64,000 bases of DNA. It comes from Ktedonobacter sp. SOSP1-85. Its GTDB lineage: Bacteria > Chloroflexota > Ktedonobacteria > Ktedonobacterales > Ktedonobacteraceae. The position numbers were made by a program, and so were the translations under genes. Below the pieces are notes generated by a model. The model was not told the origin of the DNA. It saw only the letters and a list, made by a program, of their open reading frames with translations, and did no database searches. The number at the start of each line of letters is the position of its first letter. Positions within the stretch are counted from its first letter, which is position 1. Positions 55,209 through 62,815 of the stretch are shown here, in pieces. Where the stretch lies: contig NZ_BNJI01000001.1 in the NCBI RefSeq assembly GCF_016587415.1, positions 6,177,501 through 6,241,500 on the forward strand, given 5' to 3'.

Positions 55209-55253
55209 AATAAAGAAGAGGGGCGCGATTCTTTCGCGCCCCTCTTCTTTATT
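55209..55253. terminator. bidirectional terminator between convergent genes
   Basis: AATAAAGAAGAGGGGCGCGA forms a 20-bp stem with a short loop and the complementary arm ending in TCTTCTTTATT. It lies between the zinc-ribbon gene and the convergent dehydratase gene and covers the dehydratase stop codon. Confidence 0.85.
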
Positions 55254-56220
55254 CTGCGGTGAGATACTGAGCATAGAGTCGCGGATCAACATTGCCACCA
55301 CTCACGACGCAGCAGACGCGTTTCCCCTCAAAGCGCCCTGGCTCGCTTAGGAGTGCCCCCAGGGAGAGTGCACCTGTGGGTTCCACCTTCAGATTTAGGT
55401 AACGGAAGCTATGGCGGAGTCCTGCCAGGATCGCTGTATCTGGTACCTCAAGGATGTCACTCATGCCCTGGCGCAAGATTTCCCAGTTAAGTTGGCCCAG
55501 GCTAAGTGTGCGTGCTCCATCGGCCACCGTCGTGGGTTCATCTGTATTGCTTATAAGCGTCCCCTGATGTAGTGAGCGCGCGGCATCATTGCCCAATAAG
55601 GGTTCAGCTCCCAGAATCTCCGTTTCTTTCTGCAAATAGTCCCGAGCAATCACCAGGCCAGAACTCAGTCCGCCGCCGCCAACGGGTACCAGGATAACAT
55701 CGGGATCAAGGGCCGCAAAGATCTCCATCCCGAGCGTCGAGTTACCTGCGACGACGCGGAAGTCATCGTAGGCGGGGGCCTGGAAGGCCTCTGGATGTTG
55801 TTGCATTAACTGAGCGACACGCTCGGCCCTGCTGACCTGGCGCACGTCCACAAGCTCGACCGTCCCGCCATAGGCGCGTACCGCCTCGATCTTTACCTGA
55901 GCTGATGTTGTTGGCATAACAACGGTACAGGTTTTTCCAAGCAACTTGCTTGCATAGGCGACCGCCTGGCCAAAATTGCCTGACGAGGCCGTAATCACAT
56001 GCTGATGAGGAATACTGGCGAGCAGGTTATAGGCTGCACGAAACTTAAAGCTGCCCGTGTACTGAAAGGTTTCGCTCACAATTGTCACTTCGCAGCGAAG
56101 TTGCTGCGAGAGCGTGGGATCGGCTACAAAGAAGGTGGAGCGTAGAGCAGGAGGGAGGCGTTCCCAGACCTCGCCAAGATAGGCGCCCGTAAGCTGTGGC
56201 GCATGAGTATAGGTTAGCAT
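55249..56220 (-). CDS. PLP-dependent threonine/serine dehydratase-like enzyme
   Basis: The 323-aa protein is a fold-type II PLP enzyme. The lysine Schiff base is in YTGSFKFRAAYN, the asparagine loop ASSGNFGQAVAY follows, and the glycine-rich phosphate loop is VPVGGGGLSSGL. It fits the catabolic or biosynthetic threonine dehydratase branch; no C-terminal ACT domain is present, which favours a catabolic or serine/threonine deaminase role. The start ATG at 56220 lies 8 bp after GGGAG. Confidence 0.88.
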   Translation of the reverse strand: MLTYTHAPQLTGAYLGEVWERLPPALRSTFFVADPTLSQQLRCEVTIVSETFQYTGSFKFRAAYNLLASIPHQHVITASSGNFGQAVAYASKLLGKTCTVVMPTTSAQVKIEAVRAYGGTVELVDVRQVSRAERVAQLMQQHPEAFQAPAYDDFRVVAGNSTLGMEIFAALDPDVILVPVGGGGLSSGLVIARDYLQKETEILGAEPLLGNDAARSLHQGTLISNTDEPTTVADGARTLSLGQLNWEILRQGMSDILEVPDTAILAGLRHSFRYLNLKVEPTGALSLGALLSEPGRFEGKRVCCVVSGGNVDPRLYAQYLTAE

Positions 56221-56450
56221 AAACATAACTCCCAAATAAAAGTATTCCTCTGTATTGTATCATATACGCATTTCTTATAGTCTTAAAAGGGTTGCAGTAT
56301 CAATATTAAGTAAGGTATGTCGAGCGTCACAGGTGCAAAGAAGCAAAAGGGATATCTTTCAAACTCTTGCTTTCTAAGTAAATTTTGTACATAATGGACA
56401 CTAGCTATGCAAAAATACTTTTTCTTGCTGAGGTATATTGGACCTAGATA

Positions 56451-56468
56451 CTAACAAACGTTTGTTAG
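56451..56468. promoter_or_regulatory. 18-bp perfect palindrome, likely TetR-type operator
   Basis: CTAACAAACGTTTGTTAG is a perfect 18-bp palindrome 23 bp before the start of the kal-like gene, at a position where a repressor would block transcription or initiation. The sequence resembles fatty-acid or acyl-CoA TetR operators. No TetR gene is in the window near it. Confidence 0.7.
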
Positions 56469-56491
56469 ATATATCGTGAAGGGAGCCATCC

Positions 56492-56917
56492 ATGGTTGTC
56501 ACGTCTGAGTATACTTCACTGCTGCGTGTGCGTTTAAGCGCCCATGATGCCCATTACGGGGGACAACTGGTAAATGGGGCCCACATGTTATCTTTATTTG
56601 GTGATGCCGCGACGGAACTGGCCATCCTCTGTGATGGGGATGAGGGGTTGCTGGTAAGTTATGAGCATGTGGAATTTCTCGCGCCGCTCTATGCAGGAGA
56701 TTTTGTAGAGGTGAAAGGGCGTGTCTCGCATATCGGCAAGACATCTCGCCGCCTGGAATTTGAGGCCTATAAAGTGATCGCGGCCCGTCCCGACATCGGC
56801 GCCTCAGCGGCAGACGTGCTCGCGGAACCTCTATTAGTAGGGAGGGCGGTGGGCACAACCGTCGTCAAAACAGAGAAGCAGAGGTTATCTCATCATGTTG
56901 GCCAGGAGAAACACTGA
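56492..56917 (+). CDS. kal: 3-aminobutyryl-CoA ammonia-lyase-like hotdog protein
   Basis: This 141-aa hotdog-fold protein carries LLRVRLSAHDAHYGGQLVNG and VEFLAPLYAGDFVEVKGRVS ... RRLEFEAYKV, which match Kal from lysine fermentation and its relatives as I recall them. Kal eliminates ammonia from L-3-aminobutyryl-CoA to give crotonyl-CoA. No other lysine-fermentation genes are near, so the real substrate here may differ. The ATG follows GAAGGGAGCC, downstream of a perfect palindrome. Confidence 0.75.
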   Translation: MVVTSEYTSLLRVRLSAHDAHYGGQLVNGAHMLSLFGDAATELAILCDGDEGLLVSYEHVEFLAPLYAGDFVEVKGRVSHIGKTSRRLEFEAYKVIAARPDIGASAADVLAEPLLVGRAVGTTVVKTEKQRLSHHVGQEKH

Positions 56918-56976
56918 TTCTTATAGTCGATAAAAGTGTGCTCATTTTCTAGAGATAAATTGTGTATTCCTCCTAG

Positions 56977-57025
56977 AAAGGGTCTGGATAAAACGCTCTG
57001 TTGAAACGCTTCATCCAGACCCTTT
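56977..57025. terminator. hairpin between convergent kal-like and oxidoreductase genes
   Basis: AAAGGGTCTGGAT and ATCCAGACCCTTT form a 13-bp stem with a ~23-base loop, 36 bp before the oxidoreductase stop and 59 bp after the kal-like stop. Confidence 0.65.
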
Positions 57026-57061
57026 GGATGCCTGTGCTATAGTGCCTGTCGAGTATTTACT

Positions 57062-58207
57062 CTACAGTTCGACCCAGACGGCACCCTTCTGTGAGCTCTC
57101 CACCGCTTTCACGATAAAGTTCAGACCGCGTAGGCCATCATACACATTGGGATACCCACCCTGCGTCTGCTCACCTGACTCGGCCCGGCGGATGTCGGCG
57201 ATTGCCAGGCGGTAGATGTTGGCGAAGGCCTCGTAGAAGCCCTCGGGATGCCCGCCAGGAAGGCGCGAGAGTGCTTTGGACTCATCACTCATATACCCCT
57301 GGTTGGTACGCAGGATCTGCTGCGGCTGACCATGGGGCTTGAAGATGAGCGTATTCGGCTCCTGCTGGTGCCATTCCAGGCCCGCTTTTGTGCCATAGAC
57401 ACGAAGCGTCAGGTTGTTTTCCTCGCCAGCCGCGATCTGCGAGCAGGTCAGGAAGCCCTTGCCACCATTCTCCAGGCGCAGGAGCATGTTGGCATCATCG
57501 TCGAGGGCACGTCCCTCCACAAAGGTGGTCAGGTCGGCACAGAGCGAGGTGATCTTTAACCCGGTAACGAACTCCAGCAGGTTCTCGGCATGCGTTCCAA
57601 TATCACCGACGCTACCCGCAATACCCGATTTCGTTGGATCCGTGCGCCAGGAAGCCTGCTTGTTCCCCTCTTTTTCGAGTGCGTCGAGCAGCCAGTCCTG
57701 GACATACTCAACGAGCACCTTGCGAACCTCACCTAGCGCCCCCTGGCGTACCAGGTCACGCGCATGACGCACGGTAGGATACCCGGTATAGTTATGGGTG
57801 AGAGCGAAGACCAGTTGCTTCCCCTCTACCAGGGAGACGAGCTGCTGCGCCTCCTCCAGGCTAAAGGTCATAGGCTTATCACAGACGACGTGAATGCCCT
57901 GCTCAAGGAAGGCTTTCACTACGGGAAAGTGCATATGGTTCGGCGTGGCAACAATCGCGAAATCGATGCCGTCGGCGCGTTGTGCTTCTGCGCGTGCCAT
58001 CTCTTCATAGCTATCGTATGAACGTTGCAGGTACCAGCTTGCCGCAGAGGCACGGGCGCGCTCAGGATTAGTCGACATCGCACCCGCGATGACCTCGGCC
58101 TGTCCGTCAAGCTCGGCGGCGATACGATGGACCGCGCCGATGAAGGACCCCTGGCCCCCGCCAACGATACCGGCTCGTAGCCTGCGATTGGCAACCTCTC
58201 TAGCCAT
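57062..58207 (-). CDS. Gfo/Idh/MocA-family oxidoreductase 1
   Basis: The 381-aa protein has an NAD(P)-binding Rossmann start (RAGIVGGGQGSFIGAVHRIA), the family EKP-type motif (CDKPMTFSLEEAQ), and the substrate-domain segments GSVGDIGTHAENLLEF and LSRLPGGHPEGFYEAFANIY. Such enzymes oxidise sugar, inositol or related hydroxyls. It is the last gene of a three-gene minus-strand cluster with an isomerase and a second oxidoreductase, separated from the isomerase gene by repeat element D. Confidence 0.92.
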   Translation of the reverse strand: MAREVANRRLRAGIVGGGQGSFIGAVHRIAAELDGQAEVIAGAMSTNPERARASAASWYLQRSYDSYEEMARAEAQRADGIDFAIVATPNHMHFPVVKAFLEQGIHVVCDKPMTFSLEEAQQLVSLVEGKQLVFALTHNYTGYPTVRHARDLVRQGALGEVRKVLVEYVQDWLLDALEKEGNKQASWRTDPTKSGIAGSVGDIGTHAENLLEFVTGLKITSLCADLTTFVEGRALDDDANMLLRLENGGKGFLTCSQIAAGEENNLTLRVYGTKAGLEWHQQEPNTLIFKPHGQPQQILRTNQGYMSDESKALSRLPGGHPEGFYEAFANIYRLAIADIRRAESGEQTQGGYPNVYDGLRGLNFIVKAVESSQKGAVWVEL

Positions 58208-58232
58208 CGTTTCTCTCTCCTTCTACCTACTA

Positions 58233-58296
58233 CTTATCCGAAATCCTGAGCGCTGAGCGCTCGTCACGAGAGTGACATTGGATTTCGGAATAAGAA
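58233..58296 (-). repeat. palindromic leader element, copy D
   Basis: This shortest copy begins CTTATCCGAAATCCTGAGCG and ends GATTTCGGAATAAGAA on the plus strand, with GAGCGC/GCGCTC inside. It lacks the CCCCATTCGGGG module. It sits 25 bp before the start of oxidoreductase 1 (minus strand). Confidence 0.85.
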
Positions 58297-58297
58297 C

Positions 58298-59347
58298 CTA
58301 GTCAAGACCCAGGATACGACGATTGGTCGCATCATCGGCCGCGCCACCAGCGAAGTCATCGAAGGCCCTGGTGGGAGTATCGATCAGCATGCTCTTGATG
58401 AACTCCGCGCCCTCACGTGCGCCCTGCTCAGAGTCCTTAATGCAGCACTCCCATTCAAGCACAGCCCAACTGGAGTAGCCAATCTGTGTGAGCTGGGAGA
58501 AGACGCGCTTGAAGTCAACCTGGCCATCCCCCAGGCTGCGGAAGCGACCAGGGCGATCCTGCCAGTCCTGGTAACCACCGTAGACACCCGAGCGAGGTGA
58601 GGAATTAAACTCGGCGTCTTTGACATGGAAGGCCTTGATATGGTCCTTATAGTACTCAATGTAGCCGATGTAATCGAGTTGTTGGAGCACGAAGTGTGAG
58701 GGATCATATAGGATATGCACACGGGAATGATTCCCCGTCGCGGCCAGGAAGCGCTCGAAGGTGACGCCGTCATGGAGATCCTCGCCGGGATGGATTTCAT
58801 AGGCGAGATCGATGCCATACTCATCGGCGACATTGAGGATTGGCTCCCAAAGCTTCGCCAGCTCTTTAAAGCCTAGCTCCACCAGGCCCTGGGGACGCTG
58901 TGGCCAGGGATACATGGTATGCCAGAGCAACGCGCCGGAGAAGGTTGGCAGGACATCCAGGCCCAGGTTGCGCGAGGCCTTGATGGCTTTGATCATCTGC
59001 CCGGTTGCCCACTTCTGACGCTCCTTGGGATTGTTATGCAGCTCGGCAGGGGCAAAGGCATCAAACATGATATCGAAGGCAGGGTGAACCGCGACCAGTT
59101 GCCCAATTAAGTGGGTCGCAAGCTCGGTAATCGCCAGGCCATTGGTCTGACCCTTGAGATCCTCACAATATTGCTTTGACTCGGCGGCTTTGTCCAGGTC
59201 AATAAAATGCGCATCCCAGGCTGGAATCTGGACGCCTGCGTAGCCCAGGCCCTTTGCCCACTGGCTGATGTTTGCCAGAGTATTATAAGGCGCCGTATCC
59301 TGGGCAAACTGAGCAAGAAATATCGCAGGTCCTTTGATCTGTGACAT
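58298..59347 (-). CDS. sugar phosphate isomerase/epimerase (AP endonuclease 2 / xylose isomerase-like TIM barrel)
   Basis: The 349-aa protein starts at ATG 59347, eight bp after GGAGGG. It is a TIM-barrel of the sugar isomerase/epimerase family: YAGVQIPAWDAHFID at the N-terminus, metal-binding Glu in LAYEIHPGEDLHDG, Asp-His in ILYDPSHFVLQ, His in AFHVKDAE, and Glu in VLEWECCIKD. It sits between two Gfo/Idh/MocA genes, so it probably carries out the isomerisation or 3-keto-sugar step of one sugar- or inositol-type pathway. Confidence 0.9.
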   Translation of the reverse strand: MSQIKGPAIFLAQFAQDTAPYNTLANISQWAKGLGYAGVQIPAWDAHFIDLDKAAESKQYCEDLKGQTNGLAITELATHLIGQLVAVHPAFDIMFDAFAPAELHNNPKERQKWATGQMIKAIKASRNLGLDVLPTFSGALLWHTMYPWPQRPQGLVELGFKELAKLWEPILNVADEYGIDLAYEIHPGEDLHDGVTFERFLAATGNHSRVHILYDPSHFVLQQLDYIGYIEYYKDHIKAFHVKDAEFNSSPRSGVYGGYQDWQDRPGRFRSLGDGQVDFKRVFSQLTQIGYSSWAVLEWECCIKDSEQGAREGAEFIKSMLIDTPTRAFDDFAGGAADDATNRRILGLD

Positions 59348-59378
59348 TGATCGTTTCCCTCCATTGGTTACTATCTTC

Positions 59379-59461
59379 TTATCCGAAATCCTGAGCGCGC
59401 TTGTCCCCAAATGGGGGAAGCGCTAGCCACGAGAGTGATGTTGGGTTTCGGAATAAGAACT
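59379..59461 (-). repeat. palindromic leader element, copy E
   Basis: This copy begins CTTATCCGAAATCCTGAGCG and ends TTTCGGAATAAGAA, and includes CTTGTCCCCAAATGGGGG and AGCGCTAGCCACGAG. It sits 31 bp before the start of the isomerase gene (minus strand) and downstream of the stop of oxidoreductase 2. Confidence 0.85.
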
Positions 59462-59492
59462 CTACAATGATAGATAGAATGGATAGCCTTTA

Positions 59493-60587
59493 TTACCAGA
59501 GCTTGGGTCCAACTGGCAAGGGCAGAGGACGCTCACACTGGCTGCTAAGCTCAATGTGTTTCCCCTCATTAGAGGAATCATGAATAGCTTGCATGATGTC
59601 AAGCACGTGATAGGCCAGTTCGCCACTCGCGCGATGCGGGAAGCTACCAGACTGGAGCGCATGCGCCATGTCGGCAATACCGATGCCCCGGGAGTTCACG
59701 GTATTGCCATGCGTTAGCTCGACGTCTCTCCACTCATTATCGTCAAAGCGGCGTACGCGAACGGGACCACCGAATGTATTTGGATCAGGAACGCTCAGTG
59801 TCCCCTCTGTCCCATAGATTTCAATCAGGGGCAGGCGATGCGACCAGACATCAAAGCTGGTAATAATCGTGCCAATCGCGCCGCTGGCAAAGTCCAGCGT
59901 TCCCGTCACATGGGTAGGCGTATTAACAGTGATCGTCTGTCCATAGAAGGGCTTGCTGGTAATCTTGCGCTCTGGGAAGGTGATGCGAGTGGAGCCAGTG
60001 ACGCGGCGCACGGGTCCCATCATGGCAATGAGGGCGGTCAGGTAGTATGGACCCATATCAAACATGGGACCACCGCCCAGTTGATAATAAAAATCTGGAT
60101 TGGGATGCCAGTTCTCCGGACCATGGCCCAGCATAAAGGCCGTGGACGCGATAGGCGCACCGATAGCTCCATCATCAATCAGTTTAATACATGTTTGAAG
60201 CCCCCCACCCAGGAAGGTATCTGGAGCGCACCCCACAAGCAACTTCTTCTCGCGCGCCTCTTCTAACAGCGCCGCCGCCTCTGTGCGGTTGATGCCTAAC
60301 GGCTTTTCGCTATAGGTCGATTTCCCTGCTGCGATGGCCGCCCGTGCGATCTCCGCATGGACTTTGGGAATCGTCAGGTTGAGTACAATATCGATCTCTG
60401 GATCTGCCAGTAATTCCTCGACCGTATAGACCTTGGGCACATGGTATTTCGCGGCCTGGGCCTGGGCACGTTCAAGATCGATATCTGCGCATGCAGTGAT
60501 GTTTAAGATATCAAATTTCTCTGGCGCCTCAAGATAGATAGAACTAATCGCGCCACAACCAATAATGCCTACGTTTACTTTTCCCAA
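59493..60587 (-). CDS. Gfo/Idh/MocA-family oxidoreductase 2
   Basis: The TTG at 60587, 7 bp after GGAGG, is preferred because it begins exactly at the conserved GKVNVGIIGCGAISSIYL; a longer in-frame ORF begins 30 codons earlier with no family similarity. The 364-aa protein has the dinucleotide motif GIIGCGAIS, the sugar-binding EKP motif (TYSEKPLGINRTEA), and the GGPMFDMGPYYLTAL segment. Its role in the cluster is likely a second redox step on the same sugar, perhaps forming or reducing a 3-keto sugar. Confidence 0.92.
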   Translation of the reverse strand: MGKVNVGIIGCGAISSIYLEAPEKFDILNITACADIDLERAQAQAAKYHVPKVYTVEELLADPEIDIVLNLTIPKVHAEIARAAIAAGKSTYSEKPLGINRTEAAALLEEAREKKLLVGCAPDTFLGGGLQTCIKLIDDGAIGAPIASTAFMLGHGPENWHPNPDFYYQLGGGPMFDMGPYYLTALIAMMGPVRRVTGSTRITFPERKITSKPFYGQTITVNTPTHVTGTLDFASGAIGTIITSFDVWSHRLPLIEIYGTEGTLSVPDPNTFGGPVRVRRFDDNEWRDVELTHGNTVNSRGIGIADMAHALQSGSFPHRASGELAYHVLDIMQAIHDSSNEGKHIELSSQCERPLPLPVGPKLW

Positions 60588-60814
60588 GAACGGACCTCCG
60601 TCATGTATGTTACAGTCATACGCGTATCTTCGGCTTGATACGAGTGAACAAGGTGGGCTCTTCATGCCCCATGGCATATGAGAACTTCTCCCCCCCTTTG
60701 CCTTTTAAGTCTACAACATAGCCTTGCCTTGATGGAAGGGGAAAAACTTCTCAGTCTGGTCTCAGACTTCTCTTAGTCAGGTATCAGTGTGCAGTGATAT
60801 ACTACTGTCAATAA

Positions 60815-60834
60815 CCCCCGCATACATGCAAGGG
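60815..60834 (-). repeat. right-end hairpin of tnpB element 3
   Basis: CCC-TT-GCAT-GT-ATGC-GG-GGG on the minus strand pairs fully if two G-U wobbles are allowed, which fits an RNA hairpin (reRNA scaffold) as well as the DNA recognition structure of the element end. Confidence 0.65.
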
Positions 60835-60846
60835 CTTGCCCACATC

Positions 60847-61995
60847 CTAGGACTGGGCTTCAGGGCTGATTGACAGCAGCCCACTACCCCGAAAGGCAGT
60901 ATAGCGGTTGCGAATGTTTACCGCCGCGTTTCTGTCAGCATGGTCGGTGTGACCACAGTGAGGACAGGAGAAGGCATGACGCTTGCGCACACCACGCAAG
61001 CCACAACGAGAGCAATTCTTACTCGTGTAGGCAGGGTTCACCTGTGTGACCGTCAGCCCGCATTCCTGGGCTTTATTCTCCACACAGGTACGAATGAGAC
61101 GCCGTTGCCACAGCGACATTCGACGTCGAAGTGCCTTGCCTTTGAGCTTGCCCTTCTCTGGTTTGGGCAGATGCAAGTCCTCAAAGACGAGCACGGCCTT
61201 CTCAGGGGTAAAGGTGATCAGTTGTTTCGCTGTTTGCTGTGCAAAGGTGCGTGTGCGGTTGCGTTGTGTGCGACCTAACCGTTTGAGAAGACGCCGAAGA
61301 CTGCGTGTATCTTTCTTCTCTGCCTTACGGGTCGCGTGTTTACGCTGGAGACGAGCGCGCGTCTTGGCGGTACGTCGGTTTTTGACTTTGATGTCTTTTC
61401 CACTCACAAAGAGGGTGTGCCCATCGGGGTCAACGGCGACAAGGGCATTTGTCTCATTCAGATCAATGCCGACCGGGAGAACGCCTTGAGGTTCTGGGGC
61501 GTCGAGGGTAAGCGTGACACGCCCAATGAGCTTGCCGTTGCGCTTGAGAATGGTGAGGCTGTCAATCTCAGTGGCGTTCTTCAACGTTGTCTCAAAATCT
61601 CGAGGAATGGAATAGGTGAGGTGTTTGCGCCCTGCGACAGTCCAGATGGAGAGGGTGCCATCCTTGCGAAAGTCAGCATCACGCTCACGTTTGCCGACCA
61701 GGAACAGAGCACGCGCTTTCTTGAAGAGGAAGGGGCGCTGAGCAGGTTTCTTGTTGGACTTGGCAGAAGCATATGCAGCGGAGACAAGGCGAATAGCGGA
61801 GATCGTCATTTGTGCCGAGAGCGAACCCTTCACCTGGTGGTAACAAGCCCGTTGCAACGCGAGAGCACCAAGAGGTTTCCCACCATTGAAGCATGGTTCA
61901 GAGAGGGCATGTTGAACCTCCCGAAACACCTCGATGGTGCGCTCAACATCGCTGTCAGGCTCTATCACAATGGGAACGGTTCGTTGTATCAGCAT
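60847..61995 (-). CDS. tnpB: TnpB RNA-guided nuclease, element 3
   Basis: This 382-aa TnpB is from another branch than copies 1 and 2. RuvC-I Asp is in LPVGIDLNETNALVAV, RuvC-II Glu in AVLVFEDLHLP, the zinc ribbon is CSRCGLRGVRKRHAFSCPHC, and RuvC-III Asp is in GHTDHADRNAAVNI. The N-terminal region differs (MLIQRTVPIVIEPDSDVERT). Catalytic residues are all present. It lies downstream of the sugar cluster's first gene and is transcribed in the same direction. Confidence 0.94.
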   Translation of the reverse strand: MLIQRTVPIVIEPDSDVERTIEVFREVQHALSEPCFNGGKPLGALALQRACYHQVKGSLSAQMTISAIRLVSAAYASAKSNKKPAQRPFLFKKARALFLVGKRERDADFRKDGTLSIWTVAGRKHLTYSIPRDFETTLKNATEIDSLTILKRNGKLIGRVTLTLDAPEPQGVLPVGIDLNETNALVAVDPDGHTLFVSGKDIKVKNRRTAKTRARLQRKHATRKAEKKDTRSLRRLLKRLGRTQRNRTRTFAQQTAKQLITFTPEKAVLVFEDLHLPKPEKGKLKGKALRRRMSLWQRRLIRTCVENKAQECGLTVTQVNPAYTSKNCSRCGLRGVRKRHAFSCPHCGHTDHADRNAAVNIRNRYTAFRGSGLLSISPEAQS

Positions 61996-62062
61996 GCACG
62001 CATTTTACCACTAAACTGGTGTGGTGTCCAATTTTCTATGTGGCATTGGTGGCAATTTTCCC

Positions 62063-62083
62063 TACGGTTCAAGCCGAGGGCAC
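62063..62083 (-). repeat. orphan hairpin resembling the right end of tnpB element 2
   Basis: On the minus strand it reads CCCTCGGCTT, three bases, CCGTAGGG. It differs from the element-2 right-end hairpin (38664-38684) only in the three loop-proximal bases. No tnpB of that family is next to it. It may be a solo end left by an old insertion, or a chance likeness. Confidence 0.45.
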
Positions 62084-62140
62084 CCTTGCCGCAATTCTAG
62101 CGGCGATACCCCTTTGCAAACTGGAGAAGAGAATACAACA

Positions 62141-62815
62141 ATGAAAGCACATTTACTGGTTGTTGATGATGACCCACGCATTACCGACTTATTGCGACGA
62201 ATTCTGGCCTATGAAGGATACAGTGTTGCCGTCGCTACCAGTGGTGATGATGCGCTCAAGAGGACATTAGAGCGTGCGCCGGATCTTATCGTCTTAGATG
62301 TCATGCTTCCAGGACTCAACGGTCTGGAGGTCGTACAGCGTTTACGCGTAGCAGGAGATAATGTACCTATCTTACTGCTTACGGCACGCGATACCGTCGC
62401 GGACCGTGTGAAGGGGTTTGAGATTGGCGCTGATGACTATGTCGTCAAACCGTTTGCCCCCGAAGAACTGGTGGCGCGTATCAAGGCCTTGCTGAGAAGA
62501 AATCAGGTTGAGCGACACGAGATCTTGCACTATGCCGATGTGCAACTCGATACAGGAACACGTGTCGCTCACCGTGGACCCCGTGAAATAGAGCTCTCAC
62601 CTACGGAATATGAGCTCCTGGCGCTCTTCTTGCGTCGTCCACGCCAGGTATTGACAAGGGATGTCATCATGGATCGTGTCTGGGGACTGGACTTCGAGGG
62701 GTCATCCAATGTGCTTGAGGTCTATATCGGCTATCTGCGAAACATGCTCGAAGCAGATGGCGAGGCGCGCCTGATTCACACCATTCGTGGTATTGGCTAT
62801 GTCTTTAAAGAATAA
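62141..62815 (+). CDS. OmpR/PhoB-family response regulator
   Basis: The start ATG at 62141 follows CTGGAGAAGAG. The 224-aa protein has a receiver domain (acidic VVDDDP, phospho-Asp in LIVLDVMLPGLNG, Thr in LLLTARD, Lys in YVVKPF) and a C-terminal winged helix (LSPTEYELLALFLRRPRQVL ... HTIRGIGYVFKE). It is followed by the histidine kinase gene overlapping its 3' end by 17 bp, so the pair is translationally coupled. Confidence 0.96.
   Translation: MKAHLLVVDDDPRITDLLRRILAYEGYSVAVATSGDDALKRTLERAPDLIVLDVMLPGLNGLEVVQRLRVAGDNVPILLLTARDTVADRVKGFEIGADDYVVKPFAPEELVARIKALLRRNQVERHEILHYADVQLDTGTRVAHRGPREIELSPTEYELLALFLRRPRQVLTRDVIMDRVWGLDFEGSSNVLEVYIGYLRNMLEADGEARLIHTIRGIGYVFKE

Larger units (their letters stand above)
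60800..62030 (-). mobile_element. solo tnpB insertion sequence, element 3 (different family)
   Basis: A tnpB gene with a right-end hairpin 13 bp past its stop and a small hairpin ACCAC/GTGGT at 62008-62026 upstream of the gene (candidate left end). No tnpA. The boundaries are estimates; no interrupted gene identifies them. Confidence 0.65.

Noticed and set aside
21921..59461. CRISPR-like interpretation of the repeated CCCCATTCGGGG elements
   Set aside because: Copies are tens of kilobases apart, not in an array with uniform spacers, and each is a single palindromic unit.
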